A DNA stretch of 43,890 bases from JBGSYN01 sp041750975 (lineage in GTDB: Bacteria > Pseudomonadota > Alphaproteobacteria > Geminicoccales > Geminicoccaceae), in contig JBGSYN010000200.1 in the NCBI GenBank assembly GCA_041750975.1, forward strand, positions 1 through 43,890. Reading direction: 5' to 3'. Positions 7,627 through 16,903 of the stretch are shown piece after piece; positions within the stretch are counted from its first letter, which is position 1; every line of letters starts with the position of its first letter. Position numbers and translations under genes: made by a program. The notes below the pieces were generated by a model. The model was not told where the DNA came from and did no database searches. It saw only the letters and a list, made by a program, of their open reading frames with translations.

Positions 7627-9429
7627 ATGAGCAGGCTGACCCGGTTTACCGTTGCACCCTTGCACAGCATGACCCGGCATCTGGCGGATGTCGCCTCGGG
7701 CCGCAAGGAGCCTGATCTCGTCATCACCGGTGCCCGGGTACTCTCGACCTATTCGGAGCGGATTCTGCCCGAACGCGAGGTTTGGGTCGCCAGAGGCCGG
7801 ATCGCCGCCGTTATGCGATCCGGCGCCTATCAGGGTCTTGCCGCCAAGAAATACGATGCAGGCGGCGGCATTATCGCGCCGGGTCTGGTCGATCCGCATA
7901 TCCATATCGAATCGAGCATGGTGACCGCTTGCGCCTATGCCGAAGCAGCACTCCTGAACGGCACAACGACGATCTTCTGCGACAGTCATGAGATCGGTAA
8001 TGTGATGGATGCGGCGGGGGTCGAGCTGATGCTCGAGGATGCGCGCGAAGCCCCGCTCTCGATCTTCCTCACCGTGCCCAGCACCGTCCCGGCGACCTCG
8101 CCTCAGATCGAGACCGCCGGTGGCGATCTGACGGCGCAGAAGATCGCCGACCTTTTCGACAAATGGCCGGAAGCACTGGCGCTTGGCGAGAAGATGGATT
8201 TCGTGCCGGTATGTCTCGGCGACGAGCGCAGTCATGCCATTCTCGCGGCCTCCCTGCAACGCGGCCGGCCGGTCTCGGGCCATGTCTATGGCCGTGAGTT
8301 CGTGGCTGCTTATGCGGCTTCGGGCGTGACCGATACCCATGAGGCGATCGACCGCGAGATCGCCGACGACATGCTCGAGGCAGGGCTATGGTTGCTTCTA
8401 CGCGGCGGACCGCCGACCACGCCCTGGCACAGCCTGCCGCAGGCGATCAAGACCATCACCGAGCTCGGCGCCTCGCATAAACGCATCGCCGTCTGCACAG
8501 ACGACCGCGACGCCGACGATCTGCTGGTCTTCGGCCAGGACTGGGTCGTCCGCGAAGCCGTCAAGGCCGGGATGTCGCCCGAACAGGCCTGGTCGATGGG
8601 CTCGTTGCATGGGGCTACGCGGTTCGGCCAGGAGGGCGAGATCGGCGGTCTGGGTGGCGGCAGGCGGGCCGATCTGGTGTTGCTCGATGATGAACTCAAG
8701 CCAGTCAACACCTGGTATGGCGGTGAGTTGGTGGTCGAGAACCGCACGATCACGGCAGCGCTCGATGCGGCATTGAGCGACCGCTATCGCTATCCCGAAG
8801 CTTCCTATGCGACGATCCACCTGCCCGAGATCACGAGCCTGGTTCCTGAACTCCCCAAGGCGCCCGTGAAGGCGCACGTGATACGCGTAGCCCTGCCCGG
8901 GATCATGCTCTTTCACGACCAGATCGAGCTCGAACCCGCCGCGGACTGGCAGAGCCATTTTGATGCGCATGGCCTCTGCTTCGTCACAGTCATCGAACGG
9001 CACGGCAAATCGCGAGGCAACATCGCCTGCGGGCTGTTGAAGGATTTCGGCCTCAAGGATTGTGCGGTGGCCTCCAGTGTCGGTCATGACAGCCACAACA
9101 TCATCGTCGCCGGCAGCGACGAGGCCGACATGCGGATCGCGGTCGAGGCGATCGCCGCGCAGCAGGGCGGTGTTTGCGTGGTGCGAGGCGGTGCGGTTGT
9201 GGCGATGGTGCCGCTGCCGATCGCGGGGCTGCTCTCCGACAAGCGCGTGACCGAAGTCGCCGAGGAAATGCGGGCGCTTAAAAAGGAGTGGCAGGCGGCC
9301 GGCTGCATCATTCCCTTCATGGGCTTCAATCTCATTCCACTCTCCGTAATCCCGGAGATCCGCATCACCGACAGGGGCCTGGTCCTGGTTCCGGAAATGA
9401 CCCAGACGCCCCTGTTCGAAGCCGCTTGA
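7627..9429 (+). CDS. ade: Adenine deaminase
   Basis: A 600-residue amidohydrolase with the adenine deaminase (Ade/AdeC) architecture, converting adenine to hypoxanthine and ammonia in the cytoplasm. Visible motifs are GLVDPHIHIESSM (first HxH), TTTIFCDSHEIGNV, GHVYGREFVAAYAA, the metal Asp in AVCTDDRDADDL, and the family-specific C-terminal domain with SSVGHDSHNIIVAG, EMRALKKEWQ and FMGFNLIPLSVIPEIRIT. Length is close to the 570-600 usual for the family. The ATG at 7627 follows AAGGGAG at about ten bases. It sits 26 bases after the GST gene and four before the GMC oxidoreductase. Several diverged Ade homologues exist, so an analogue of adenine is possible as substrate. Confidence 0.92.
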   Translation: MSRLTRFTVAPLHSMTRHLADVASGRKEPDLVITGARVLSTYSERILPEREVWVARGRIAAVMRSGAYQGLAAKKYDAGGGIIAPGLVDPHIHIESSMVTACAYAEAALLNGTTTIFCDSHEIGNVMDAAGVELMLEDAREAPLSIFLTVPSTVPATSPQIETAGGDLTAQKIADLFDKWPEALALGEKMDFVPVCLGDERSHAILAASLQRGRPVSGHVYGREFVAAYAASGVTDTHEAIDREIADDMLEAGLWLLLRGGPPTTPWHSLPQAIKTITELGASHKRIAVCTDDRDADDLLVFGQDWVVREAVKAGMSPEQAWSMGSLHGATRFGQEGEIGGLGGGRRADLVLLDDELKPVNTWYGGELVVENRTITAALDAALSDRYRYPEASYATIHLPEITSLVPELPKAPVKAHVIRVALPGIMLFHDQIELEPAADWQSHFDAHGLCFVTVIERHGKSRGNIACGLLKDFGLKDCAVASSVGHDSHNIIVAGSDEADMRIAVEAIAAQQGGVCVVRGGAVVAMVPLPIAGLLSDKRVTEVAEEMRALKKEWQAAGCIIPFMGFNLIPLSVIPEIRITDRGLVLVPEMTQTPLFEAA

Positions 9430-9432
9430 CCA

Positions 9433-10983
9433 TTGCTTTCGGCACCGCCGCTGAGGCCGGGCTATGACTATATCATCGTCGGTGCAGGCTCCGGCGGCTG
9501 CGTCGTCGCCAGACGGCTGATCGCACGAACCGACGCCTCGGTCCTCCTGATCGAGGCGGGTGAACCGGGTCTGGCCGACCCCTCGATCCTCGATCCTACA
9601 CGATGGGTGGGCCTGACCCGTGGGCGCTTCGATTGGGGCTATGACTACGCTCCAAGCCCGCTCACCGATAATCGCCGGATCGGCATTCCCCGCGGCAAGG
9701 TCCTGGGCGGGTCGAGCGCCATCAATGCGATGATGTGGTATCGCGGTCATCCTTCCGACTATGACGCCTGGGAGGCGGCGGGGGCCGAGGGCTGGGGCTT
9801 CGAGGCCTGCCTGCCCTACTTCAAGCGCGCGGAGGATTGGCAGGACGGCGAGACGGCGTACCGCGGCGCCGGCGGCCCGCTTCGGATCGAACGCAGTCCC
9901 GATCCACATCCCCTGGCCCTGGCCTTGATCGAAGCGGCCGAGGAATGCGGCATCCCGGTGATCGACGATCCGAACGGGCCGGCGAACGAGGGCGCTGTGC
10001 TCGCGAACTTCAACATTGCGGGCGGCTGCCGCTGGAGTGCGGCACGGGGCTATCTCGAGCCGATCCTCGTCAAACCCCGGCTGACGGTGCTCACCGGCTC
10101 GCTGGCCGTCCGCATTGTCATCGACAAGGATAGGGCCGTCGGCATCACGCATCTCGTCGATGGCATGCCGGTCACGACACCGGCCAGTCAGGAGGTGATT
10201 CTGGCCGCAGGTGCGATCGACACGCCGCGCCTGCTGTGGCTCTCCGGGATTGGCGATCCGCTCGATCTCCGACGCCTCGATATTCCGGTGCGGGTACCGC
10301 TGCCAGGAGTCGGCATGAACCTGCAGGACCATCCGCTGGTGCGCGCCTGCAATTTTCGCTCGAAAGCGCCGATGGGGCCGATGCGCGGCAATGGCGGCGG
10401 CAGCATGATCAATTGGCGGTCCAGGGCGGAACTGCACGCCCCCGACCTGCACGTCTTCCCGGTGCAGGGAATGAGTGCAGTGCCCGAAATTGCGGCGTCG
10501 CATGACCTTTCGGGCGATATTTTTGCACTGGCGCCAGGTCTGATGCGCTCGAAAAGCGCGGGGTATTTGCGTTTGCTCGGCCGCGATCCCGGGGCTCCGA
10601 TGGAGATACAGCCGAATTTTCTGGCAGAGCCGGCTGATTTGAAGGCTCTGATCGCCGGCATCGAACTGACGATGGAACTCGTGGCCACCCGCGCCATTGC
10701 ACCGTTCATGGCCGGCTATGCCGCACCGGCACGGCCGCCATCGGCTGCCGAGGCCGAAGCTTTCGTGCGCAACGCCTGCACGACTTTCTATCACACCTGC
10801 GGCACCTGCAGGATGGGTGAAGATAGCGAGGCCGTTGTCGACAGCCGCCTGCGGGTTCATGGGGTGGACGGCCTGCGTATCGCCGATGCCTCGGTGATCC
10901 CGATCATCCCGTCCTGCAATACTCATGCGCCGGTCACCATGATCGGGGAGCGGGCCGCGGACTTTATAGTAAAAAAGGCATGA
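9433..10983 (+). CDS. GMC-family FAD oxidoreductase
   Basis: A 516-residue flavoprotein of the glucose-methanol-choline family. The N-terminal dinucleotide fold is YDYIIVGAGSGGCVVARRL; PRGKVLGGSSAINAMMWYRG is the GMC signature 1 region; EVILAAGAIDTPRLLWLSGI is signature 2; the C-terminal active-site segment has FYHTCGTCRMG and SCNTHAPVTMIGERAADFI. Members oxidise alcohols to aldehydes or ketones (choline dehydrogenase is the best known). The start must be the TTG at 9433, because an in-frame stop (that of ade) lies at 9427-9429 and no ATG precedes the FAD motif. No strong ribosome-binding site is seen, so it may rely on coupling to ade. Its substrate in this operon is unknown; oxidation of a hydroxymethyl side chain is a reasonable guess. 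Confidence 0.88.
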   Translation: MLSAPPLRPGYDYIIVGAGSGGCVVARRLIARTDASVLLIEAGEPGLADPSILDPTRWVGLTRGRFDWGYDYAPSPLTDNRRIGIPRGKVLGGSSAINAMMWYRGHPSDYDAWEAAGAEGWGFEACLPYFKRAEDWQDGETAYRGAGGPLRIERSPDPHPLALALIEAAEECGIPVIDDPNGPANEGAVLANFNIAGGCRWSAARGYLEPILVKPRLTVLTGSLAVRIVIDKDRAVGITHLVDGMPVTTPASQEVILAAGAIDTPRLLWLSGIGDPLDLRRLDIPVRVPLPGVGMNLQDHPLVRACNFRSKAPMGPMRGNGGGSMINWRSRAELHAPDLHVFPVQGMSAVPEIAASHDLSGDIFALAPGLMRSKSAGYLRLLGRDPGAPMEIQPNFLAEPADLKALIAGIELTMELVATRAIAPFMAGYAAPARPPSAAEAEAFVRNACTTFYHTCGTCRMGEDSEAVVDSRLRVHGVDGLRIADASVIPIIPSCNTHAPVTMIGERAADFIVKKA

Positions 10984-11003
10984 ATCCTGCTTGATTGCGG
11001 GTC

Positions 11004-12386
11004 ATGGCCGAGCCCACTCGAATACTTGCTGCCGACTGTCTCTTGACGATGGATACGGAACGACGCGTCATTCCGGATGGCGCCGTCGCCATCGAGGGCG
11101 GGCGTATTATCGCCGTCGGCGAGCGTCAGGAATTGGCCCGACGGTTTCCCTCAGGCTCGGTCAGGCATATGCCCGACAGGCTCTTGATGCCGGGTTTGAT
11201 CAACGCCCATTGTCATTCCGGCCTTCTGCGCGGCACGGCCGAAAGCCTGCCGGTCTGGGATTGGCTCACCCGGTTCGTCAATCCGATGCATCGCGTGCTG
11301 AGGCCGGATGAGGCGGAGGCCGCCTCTTGGCTCTGCTATGCCGAGGCCGTGCTCAGCGGCACGACGACCATTGTCGATATGTGGCGTTTCATGGAGGGGA
11401 GTGCGCTCGCCGCCGAGACCATCGGCAACCGACTGGTCGCAGTACCCTATGTCGCCTCGCATCCGGACTACGATTATTTCGACACCTTCGAGATGAACGA
11501 AGCCTTGATCGAGACCTGGCACGGCAAGGCCGATAGCCGCATCCAGGTCTGGGTGGGGCTCGAACATTTGTTTTATGCCGACTCTGCCGGACAGCGCCGC
11601 GCGGTCGATCTCGCCAAGGCCTACCGGACCGGCATCCATACCCATTGCAGCGAGGCGGAAATCGAAGTCGAGGAATTCGTTCGGCGCTTCGGCAAGCGGC
11701 CGATGTTCGTGCTCGAGGAGCTGGGCTTTTTCGAGGCGGCGCGGACCCTGATCGCTCATGCCGTCTGGCTCGACGATGCCGAGATCGACCTCATCGCCGG
11801 CCGCAACGTCTCGATCGCGCATAACCCTGTGAGCAATCTGAAGCTCGCGAGCGGCATCGCCCCGGTCTCGGGAATGCGCGCCGCCGGGATCCCGGTCGGC
11901 ATCGGCACCGACGGCGAAAAGGAAAACAACAATCTCGACATGTTCGAGGACATGAAATTCACCTCGCTCCTCGGCAAGCTCAAGGCGATGGATGCAGCCG
12001 CGATGGACAGCTGGGATGTGCTCGACATGGCGACCAATGGCGGCGCCCGCGCCCTCGGCCTCGAGCGCCAAATCGGCTCAATCGAGCCCGGCAAGCGCGC
12101 CGATATCATCGCCGTGCGCACCGATACGCCGCGCCTGACACCGCTGTTCGGCGATGGCCCCAACTTCAACCTGCAGCACAACCTCGTTCATTCGGTCCGT
12201 GGCGGCGATGTCGCGATGGTCATGATCGACGGCGAGATCGTGGTCGATGACGGCGTGCTGCTCACTGCGGACATGAAAGAGATTATGGCTCGCGCCCGGG
12301 TCCTGGCGCCGGGCCTCTTCGCCCGTCGTGCCGCCTATCTGGCAGCGGATGATGGCCGCAATGTTCAGTGGAATCAGGCGTCTTGA
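11004..12386 (+). CDS. TrzN/MtaD-type amidohydrolase (heterocycle deaminase)
   Basis: A 460-residue TIM-barrel amidohydrolase of the cytosine/adenosine-deaminase-related group that includes MTA/SAH deaminase, guanine/pterin deaminases and atrazine hydrolases. Metal and catalytic motifs are GLINAHCHSGLLRG (His69, His71), THCSEAEIEVEE with the catalytic Glu, LIAHAVWLDD, and GIGTDGEKENNNLDMFEDMK. The last replaces the more usual GTDGxxSNND, so the substrate pocket differs from standard SAH deaminases. Start at ATG 11004; an upstream in-frame TTG at 10995 is possible. It ends three bases before the oxygenase subunit. A role in removing an amino group (or hydrolysing a substituted ring carbon) before or after hydroxylation fits the neighbours but is inferred. 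Confidence 0.87.
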   Translation: MAEPTRILAADCLLTMDTERRVIPDGAVAIEGGRIIAVGERQELARRFPSGSVRHMPDRLLMPGLINAHCHSGLLRGTAESLPVWDWLTRFVNPMHRVLRPDEAEAASWLCYAEAVLSGTTTIVDMWRFMEGSALAAETIGNRLVAVPYVASHPDYDYFDTFEMNEALIETWHGKADSRIQVWVGLEHLFYADSAGQRRAVDLAKAYRTGIHTHCSEAEIEVEEFVRRFGKRPMFVLEELGFFEAARTLIAHAVWLDDAEIDLIAGRNVSIAHNPVSNLKLASGIAPVSGMRAAGIPVGIGTDGEKENNNLDMFEDMKFTSLLGKLKAMDAAAMDSWDVLDMATNGGARALGLERQIGSIEPGKRADIIAVRTDTPRLTPLFGDGPNFNLQHNLVHSVRGGDVAMVMIDGEIVVDDGVLLTADMKEIMARARVLAPGLFARRAAYLAADDGRNVQWNQAS

Positions 12387-12389
12387 GCC

Positions 12390-13241
12390 GTGCCTAAGAC
12401 GTCCGACCCGGTTGCCCTCGATCAGTGGTATGCCATCGCCACGGCGGACGATGTCGGCACGGAGCCTCAGACCACGCGGCTCCTGGGCCAGGACCTTACG
12501 TTCCAGCGCGACCGTCATGGCAATTTCGAAGTTCTGGAGGACGGCGCGCGCCGCCCGATACGTGAACGCTACGGCTGTCTTTGGACGACGCTCGGCGATC
12601 CCGAACGCGACATCGTCGAGATCGCCGAAGCGCTGGAACCGGACCGACGCACCATCATCTGCGGCTGGGTCAAGCTGCGGGCTTCAGGCCTCCGCATTGT
12701 CGAGAACTTCCTCGACATGGCGCATTTCCCGTTCATTCACACCGACATCCTCGGCGCCGAGCCGCACACCGAGGTGCCGCGCTACGAGACCGAAATCCGC
12801 CGCGATGTCGACGAGGTCTGGGCCACAAACTGCACGTTTTTCCAATCGCGTATCGCCGCGACGGAAAGCACGGGCGACTATGTCCGCCTTACTTTTCGGG
12901 TACCGTCGCCCTTCGTCGTGATGCTCTATCGGGTGTGCCCCTCGGCACCGGAGCGGCTCGACGCCATCGCCCTGTTCATCCAGCCGATGGAAGAGGATCT
13001 CTGCCGCGCCCAGCCGGTGATGTATCTGGTCGACGAGGTTTCGACCGACACGGCGCTCCTAAATTTCGAGCAGGTCATTTTCTTCCAGGACAAGATCATC
13101 GTCGAGAACCAGCGGCCGCTCTTGCTGCCGCTCGAGCCGCGCCAGGAGATTCCGACCCGTTCCGACAGTTCGTCCGTGGCGTACCGCAGGTGGCTCAAGG
13201 AAAAGGGCCTGCGCTTCGGCACCACGCTCGAACTGGCTTGA
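12390..13241 (+). CDS. Rieske-type oxygenase catalytic subunit lacking the Rieske centre
   Basis: A 283-residue protein related to VanA/CAO-type oxygenase alpha subunits. The C-terminal catalytic domain is intact: NFLDMAHFPFIH gives the bridging Asp109 and iron ligands His112 and His117, and QDKIIVENQ gives the carboxylate ligand Asp234. The N-terminal part keeps the outer strands of the Rieske domain (DQWYAIATADDV, LLGQDLTFQRDRHGNFEVLED, then RRPIRERYGCLWTTLGDP), but the roughly 45-residue segment that should hold CPHRG and CxxHGW is missing between residues 51 and 55. It cannot bind its own cluster, so electrons must come from elsewhere, most simply from the Rieske protein at 6327-6971. GTG start at 12390, three bases after the previous stop; three bases before the next gene. 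Confidence 0.82.
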   Translation: MPKTSDPVALDQWYAIATADDVGTEPQTTRLLGQDLTFQRDRHGNFEVLEDGARRPIRERYGCLWTTLGDPERDIVEIAEALEPDRRTIICGWVKLRASGLRIVENFLDMAHFPFIHTDILGAEPHTEVPRYETEIRRDVDEVWATNCTFFQSRIAATESTGDYVRLTFRVPSPFVVMLYRVCPSAPERLDAIALFIQPMEEDLCRAQPVMYLVDEVSTDTALLNFEQVIFFQDKIIVENQRPLLLPLEPRQEIPTRSDSSSVAYRRWLKEKGLRFGTTLELA

Positions 13242-13244
13242 GCC

Positions 13245-16200
13245 GTGCAGATCCTGAGACCGAGGACAGGAGCCGAGGCGCTCCGAATGAGCGCGGCAGC
13301 GGGCGCCGGTTCGCGGCTGGCCGCAGGCTCTACGGCGCTTCAAGCCGATTGGGTGCGCGGTCGGGCCCGTCCGTCAACGCTGGTGGATCTGACATCGCTC
13401 GAAGGACTTCGGGGCATCGATCAGTTCGAGGGCGGGACGCGTATCGGCGCCTTGACCACCCTGGCCGATATCGCCCGTGGCGTGCCATCCCTCGCTCCGA
13501 TCATCGGCGAGATCGCGGGGCCGGCCGTGCGCAATCAGGGTACTATCGGCGGCAATATCGCCTGGCGTGCGGGGTGTCTCGTTCCGGCCCTGCTGGTGAG
13601 GGATGCGCGGCTCGAGATCGAGACCCCGGCAAGTGTCGAGGAAACCGACCTGTCGGCCTGGTTGGGTCGTGCTGAGCCGTCCCTCATCCGCGCGATCCTG
13701 CTGCCAACGCTGCCGGACCGTCATCGCTGGACCTTCCGCAAGATCGGGCTTCGCGCGGCGTTCAGCCCGAGCGTCATCAATGTCGCAGGCCTGATCGGGT
13801 TCGATGGCGAGCGCATCCGCATGGCTCGGCTTGCAGCCGGCGGCGGGGTCGTCGCACCGCAGCGGCTGGATGAGAGCGAAGCCGGTCTGGTCGGCCGGAC
13901 GCTCGCCGAGACCGATTGGCAGGATGTGCACCGGCGGATCGAGGCGGAACTCGAGGCACCGGGCGATAGGGTTCGCTCTGGCCGCTATCGACGGCGCGTT
14001 GCGGCCAATGCCCTGGTTCATGGGCTCAGTGGGAAACTGCCGAGCGGACCGGCCCGAATCGAACGGCGCAACCCGAAGCCGGCTTCGCCGCCCGATGAGA
14101 TCCGCTTGTCGCGGGAGCAACTTGCCGATCGCTGGTTCGTGCGTCCCGACCTGCAGCCGAAGATCAGCGGCGAACTCGCCTATATGACCGATCATCGGGA
14201 GCCGGGCATGCTGGTCGCCCGGATCCTCCGTGCCGGCCTGCCTCACGCGCGCATTCTCTCAATCGACATTGCGGCGGCTGAAGCTCTGCCGGGTGTGGCA
14301 GCGGTGGTCACGCATCGCGATATCGAGGGCCGGAACGCGTTCGGCATCGTCGTTCAGGACCAGCCCGCCTTGTGCCACGACAAGGTGCGCTATGCAGGTG
14401 ATGCCATTGCTGCCGTCGCCGCCCTCGACGCCGCGACTGCCGAACACGCCCTGGCCTTGATCGAGGTCGAATTCGAGCTTTTGCCGGTCGTCTCCGATCC
14501 GCTTGCGGCATTGGAGGCCGGGGCGCCGCCAGTCCACGGACGCGGCAATCTGCAGCGCGAACTCGCACTCGACCGGGGTGACGTCGAGGCGGCTTTCCGC
14601 ACGGCCGATCACGTCGTCGAGGATGTCTATGTCACGCCCAGGCAAATGCACGGGTTCATGGAGACCGAGGGCGGCTACGCGGTGCCGACGGCCGAGGGCG
14701 GCATTGAAGTCTTCGTAGGGGGCCAGCATGGCAGGCGCGATCGCCTCCAATTGTCGCGCATTCTGGCGGTGCCGGAGGAAAAAATCCGCGTCGTTACGAG
14801 CCCGACGGGCGGGGCCTTCGGCGGTAAGGACGAACTGACCGTCCAGCCGGCCCTGGCGCTGCTGGCGATGAAGAGCGGCCGAAAGGTCCGCATGCATTTG
14901 TCGCGAGCCGACTCGGTTCTGGCCGGGATCAAGCGCAACCCGATGCGCATCCGCATGAAAACCGCCGTGGATCGCTCCGGCCGTCTCCTCGCCCAGGAAG
15001 TCGACCTCGTGGCCGATGGCGGTGCCTATGCTTCCTTGAGCCCGAGCGTGTTGGAAACCGCACTCGAACACGCCTGCGGGCCCTATGTCGTGCCCAACAT
15101 CAAGACGCGGGGCCGGCTGGGCTCCACCAATAACGGCACCTGCGGCGCCTTTCGCGGTTTCGGCGCCAACGAGATGAGCTTTGCCGTCGAGTGCCAGATG
15201 GATCGCCTGGCGGCAGCGTGCGGCCTCGATCCGATCGAGATCCGCCGCCGCAATCTGCGCGCTCCCGGCAGCCCGGGCTATTTCGGCCAGGCGGTGGCAC
15301 CGACCGAGCGCCTTTCCGAAATGCTCGATGCCGCGGCCAACAGCGCGCTCTGGCGCGAGCCGTCCGGGTGCGCGCCGGACGGCTCGGAAGTCTATGGGGT
15401 CGGCATGGCCTTCAATTATCAGGGCAACGGTCTCGGCACCCTGCCGCCGGATTTCGGCGGCGGCTCGCTGCGCCTCGCGGGCGACGGGGCGATCGAGGCA
15501 CTTTATGGACTCGATGACATCGGCCAGGGCCTGATCCCGGCCGTACAATCCGCTGTCGCATCATCGCTAGGCTGCGGCCGGAGCGACGTCCGCGTCATTT
15601 TCGGCGACACCGATGCGGCGCCCGATTCGGGCTCGACCACGGCGTCGAGGGGTACTCACGTCGTCTGGCAGGCGGCGAATTTGGCGGCACCCGGATTTTC
15701 CGGGCAGTTATTGGCGTGCGCCGGGCGGGTGCTCCGGCGGGAGCCGGAACTCCTTGAGATCGTCGAGGGCGGCGTCGCCGACAAAGGCTCCAACAGCCTC
15801 GAGCCGATCATTCATTTTGCCGACCTCGCAGTCGCTCTCGAGGCCGACGAGCTGCCCGCCGAGACGGTGAGTTTTCCCTTCCCCAAATCCGACTATGTGG
15901 CAGGCAACGCCCGCTACATCCTGATTTCCGGCGCGACCCTGGCACGGATCGCGGTGAGCCGGATCACCGGTCAGGTGCGGGTCCTTGATCTGCACATGCA
16001 TACGGCAGCCGGGCCGATGCTCGATGTGGCTTCCTATCTGGGCCAGATCGAGGGCGCCATGGTCCAGGGTCTGGGCCTGACCCTGCTCGAAGATACCCTC
16101 ATCGCCGAGGGACAAACCCTGACGCGCAACCTCGACAGCTATATGTTGCCCTCGATCCAGGACGCGCCCGCGCGTACGGCCGTGTTCGCGCTCGAAGATC

Positions 16201-16364
16201 TCGATCCCGGCGACACGCTCGGTCCGCGCGGTATTGGTGAACTCGGCATCGGTGCGGTCGCACCCGCGATCGCCAATGCAATTGCCGATGCGATCGGCGC
16301 ATGGCCCGCGATAACGCCGATTGCTCCCGAGGCCGTGCTCGACATGATGGATCGGCGCAGTTGA
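13245..16364 (+). CDS. Xanthine dehydrogenase-family hydroxylase, fused FAD and molybdopterin subunits
   Basis: A 1039-residue protein joining two subunits that are usually separate. Residues 1 to about 275 are the FAD-binding (CoxM-like) domain, with LAAGSTALQADW and VRNQGTIGGNIAWRAG. Residues about 300-1039 are the molybdopterin (CoxL/XdhB-like) part: SGELAYMTD, VRYAGDAIAAVAA, TGGAFGGKDE, GTCGAFRGFGANE, and the C-terminal GELGIGAVAPAIANAIADA, whose Glu matches the catalytic Glu of xanthine dehydrogenases. Family members hydroxylate purines, pterins, nicotinate and other aromatic N-heterocycles with water as oxygen donor. The start is GTG at 13245; the stop overlaps the start of the [2Fe-2S] subunit. 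Neighbouring purine deaminases support a purine- or pterin-like substrate, not proven. Confidence 0.9.
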   Translation: MQILRPRTGAEALRMSAAAGAGSRLAAGSTALQADWVRGRARPSTLVDLTSLEGLRGIDQFEGGTRIGALTTLADIARGVPSLAPIIGEIAGPAVRNQGTIGGNIAWRAGCLVPALLVRDARLEIETPASVEETDLSAWLGRAEPSLIRAILLPTLPDRHRWTFRKIGLRAAFSPSVINVAGLIGFDGERIRMARLAAGGGVVAPQRLDESEAGLVGRTLAETDWQDVHRRIEAELEAPGDRVRSGRYRRRVAANALVHGLSGKLPSGPARIERRNPKPASPPDEIRLSREQLADRWFVRPDLQPKISGELAYMTDHREPGMLVARILRAGLPHARILSIDIAAAEALPGVAAVVTHRDIEGRNAFGIVVQDQPALCHDKVRYAGDAIAAVAALDAATAEHALALIEVEFELLPVVSDPLAALEAGAPPVHGRGNLQRELALDRGDVEAAFRTADHVVEDVYVTPRQMHGFMETEGGYAVPTAEGGIEVFVGGQHGRRDRLQLSRILAVPEEKIRVVTSPTGGAFGGKDELTVQPALALLAMKSGRKVRMHLSRADSVLAGIKRNPMRIRMKTAVDRSGRLLAQEVDLVADGGAYASLSPSVLETALEHACGPYVVPNIKTRGRLGSTNNGTCGAFRGFGANEMSFAVECQMDRLAAACGLDPIEIRRRNLRAPGSPGYFGQAVAPTERLSEMLDAAANSALWREPSGCAPDGSEVYGVGMAFNYQGNGLGTLPPDFGGGSLRLAGDGAIEALYGLDDIGQGLIPAVQSAVASSLGCGRSDVRVIFGDTDAAPDSGSTTASRGTHVVWQAANLAAPGFSGQLLACAGRVLRREPELLEIVEGGVADKGSNSLEPIIHFADLAVALEADELPAETVSFPFPKSDYVAGNARYILISGATLARIAVSRITGQVRVLDLHMHTAAGPMLDVASYLGQIEGAMVQGLGLTLLEDTLIAEGQTLTRNLDSYMLPSIQDAPARTAVFALEDLDPGDTLGPRGIGELGIGAVAPAIANAIADAIGAWPAITPIAPEAVLDMMDRRS

Positions 16365-16855
16365 GTGAGATCACGTTTGCGTTGAACGGCGAAGCCATAT
16401 CGATTTCAACGGCGCCGGACACGCCGCTCGTCGACATCCTCAGGGAGCATCTTTTCGCGACGGAAACCAAGCTCGCCTGCGGAATCGGCCGGTGCGGCGC
16501 CTGCGCCGTCCTGGTCGATGGCAGGCTCATGAACGCCTGTCTCGTGAGGGCCTTTCAGCTTGCGGACAAAAAGATCGTCACGGCTCGCGGTCTCGATGCC
16601 GTGCCCGAAGCGGCGATGGTCCGCGAAGCGCTGGCAGCTGAGTCCGCATTCCAGTGCGGTTATTGTGCACCGGGGTTCACGTTGGCCCTGATCGCACTCC
16701 TGCGGGACCATCCCGATGCAGACGGGCGCCAAATCCGGACAGCGCTCGAAGGCAATATCTGCCGCTGCACGGGCTACGGCTCGATCATTCGTGGGGCACT
16801 CCGTGCAGCCGAGGCCTGGCGTCAGCGGCACGGGGTACCCTTGCCCAAGCCCTGA
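16361..16855 (+). CDS. [2Fe-2S] subunit of the molybdenum hydroxylase
   Basis: A 164-residue two-cluster iron-sulphur protein (CoxS/XdhC/NdhS type) that passes electrons from the molybdenum centre to FAD. The plant-ferredoxin cluster is bound by CGIGRCGACAVLVDG...C, and the C-terminal helical cluster by FQCGYCAPGF and ICRCTGY. The start is the TTG at 16361, which overlaps the TGA of the FAD-molybdopterin gene (TTGA), so translation is coupled. No other start precedes the ITFALNG strand. The order, with this subunit last and the other two fused, differs from the common separate three-gene coxMSL or xdhABC sets. Confidence 0.92.
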   Translation: MSEITFALNGEAISISTAPDTPLVDILREHLFATETKLACGIGRCGACAVLVDGRLMNACLVRAFQLADKKIVTARGLDAVPEAAMVREALAAESAFQCGYCAPGFTLALIALLRDHPDADGRQIRTALEGNICRCTGYGSIIRGALRAAEAWRQRHGVPLPKP

Positions 16856-16886
16856 GCAGATCGTGATTATTCTTTGGACTGGACAG

Positions 16887-16903
16887 GGCCAGCTCAGCCG
16901 GCC
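16887..16903. repeat. 17-base near-palindrome between hydroxylase and transporter genes
   Basis: GGCCAGCT-C-AGCCGGCC pairs with itself except at one position. It lies in the 87-base gap before the ABC ATPase gene, the largest gap in the first half of the big operon. It has no T-run after it, so it is more likely an operator or an RNA-stability hairpin than a terminator. Function not known. Confidence 0.35.

Noticed and set aside
8398..10926. Very long open frame on the minus strand opposite ade and the GMC gene
   Set aside because: Composition is typical of an antisense shadow in GC-rich DNA (rich in Arg, Asp, His, Gly), with no domains, while the plus strand has two clear enzymes.
16872..16892. 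TTGGACTGGACAGGGC before the ABC ATPase, with GG-N10-GC spacing
   Set aside because: Apart from GG and GC it matches neither the -24 nor the -12 consensus.
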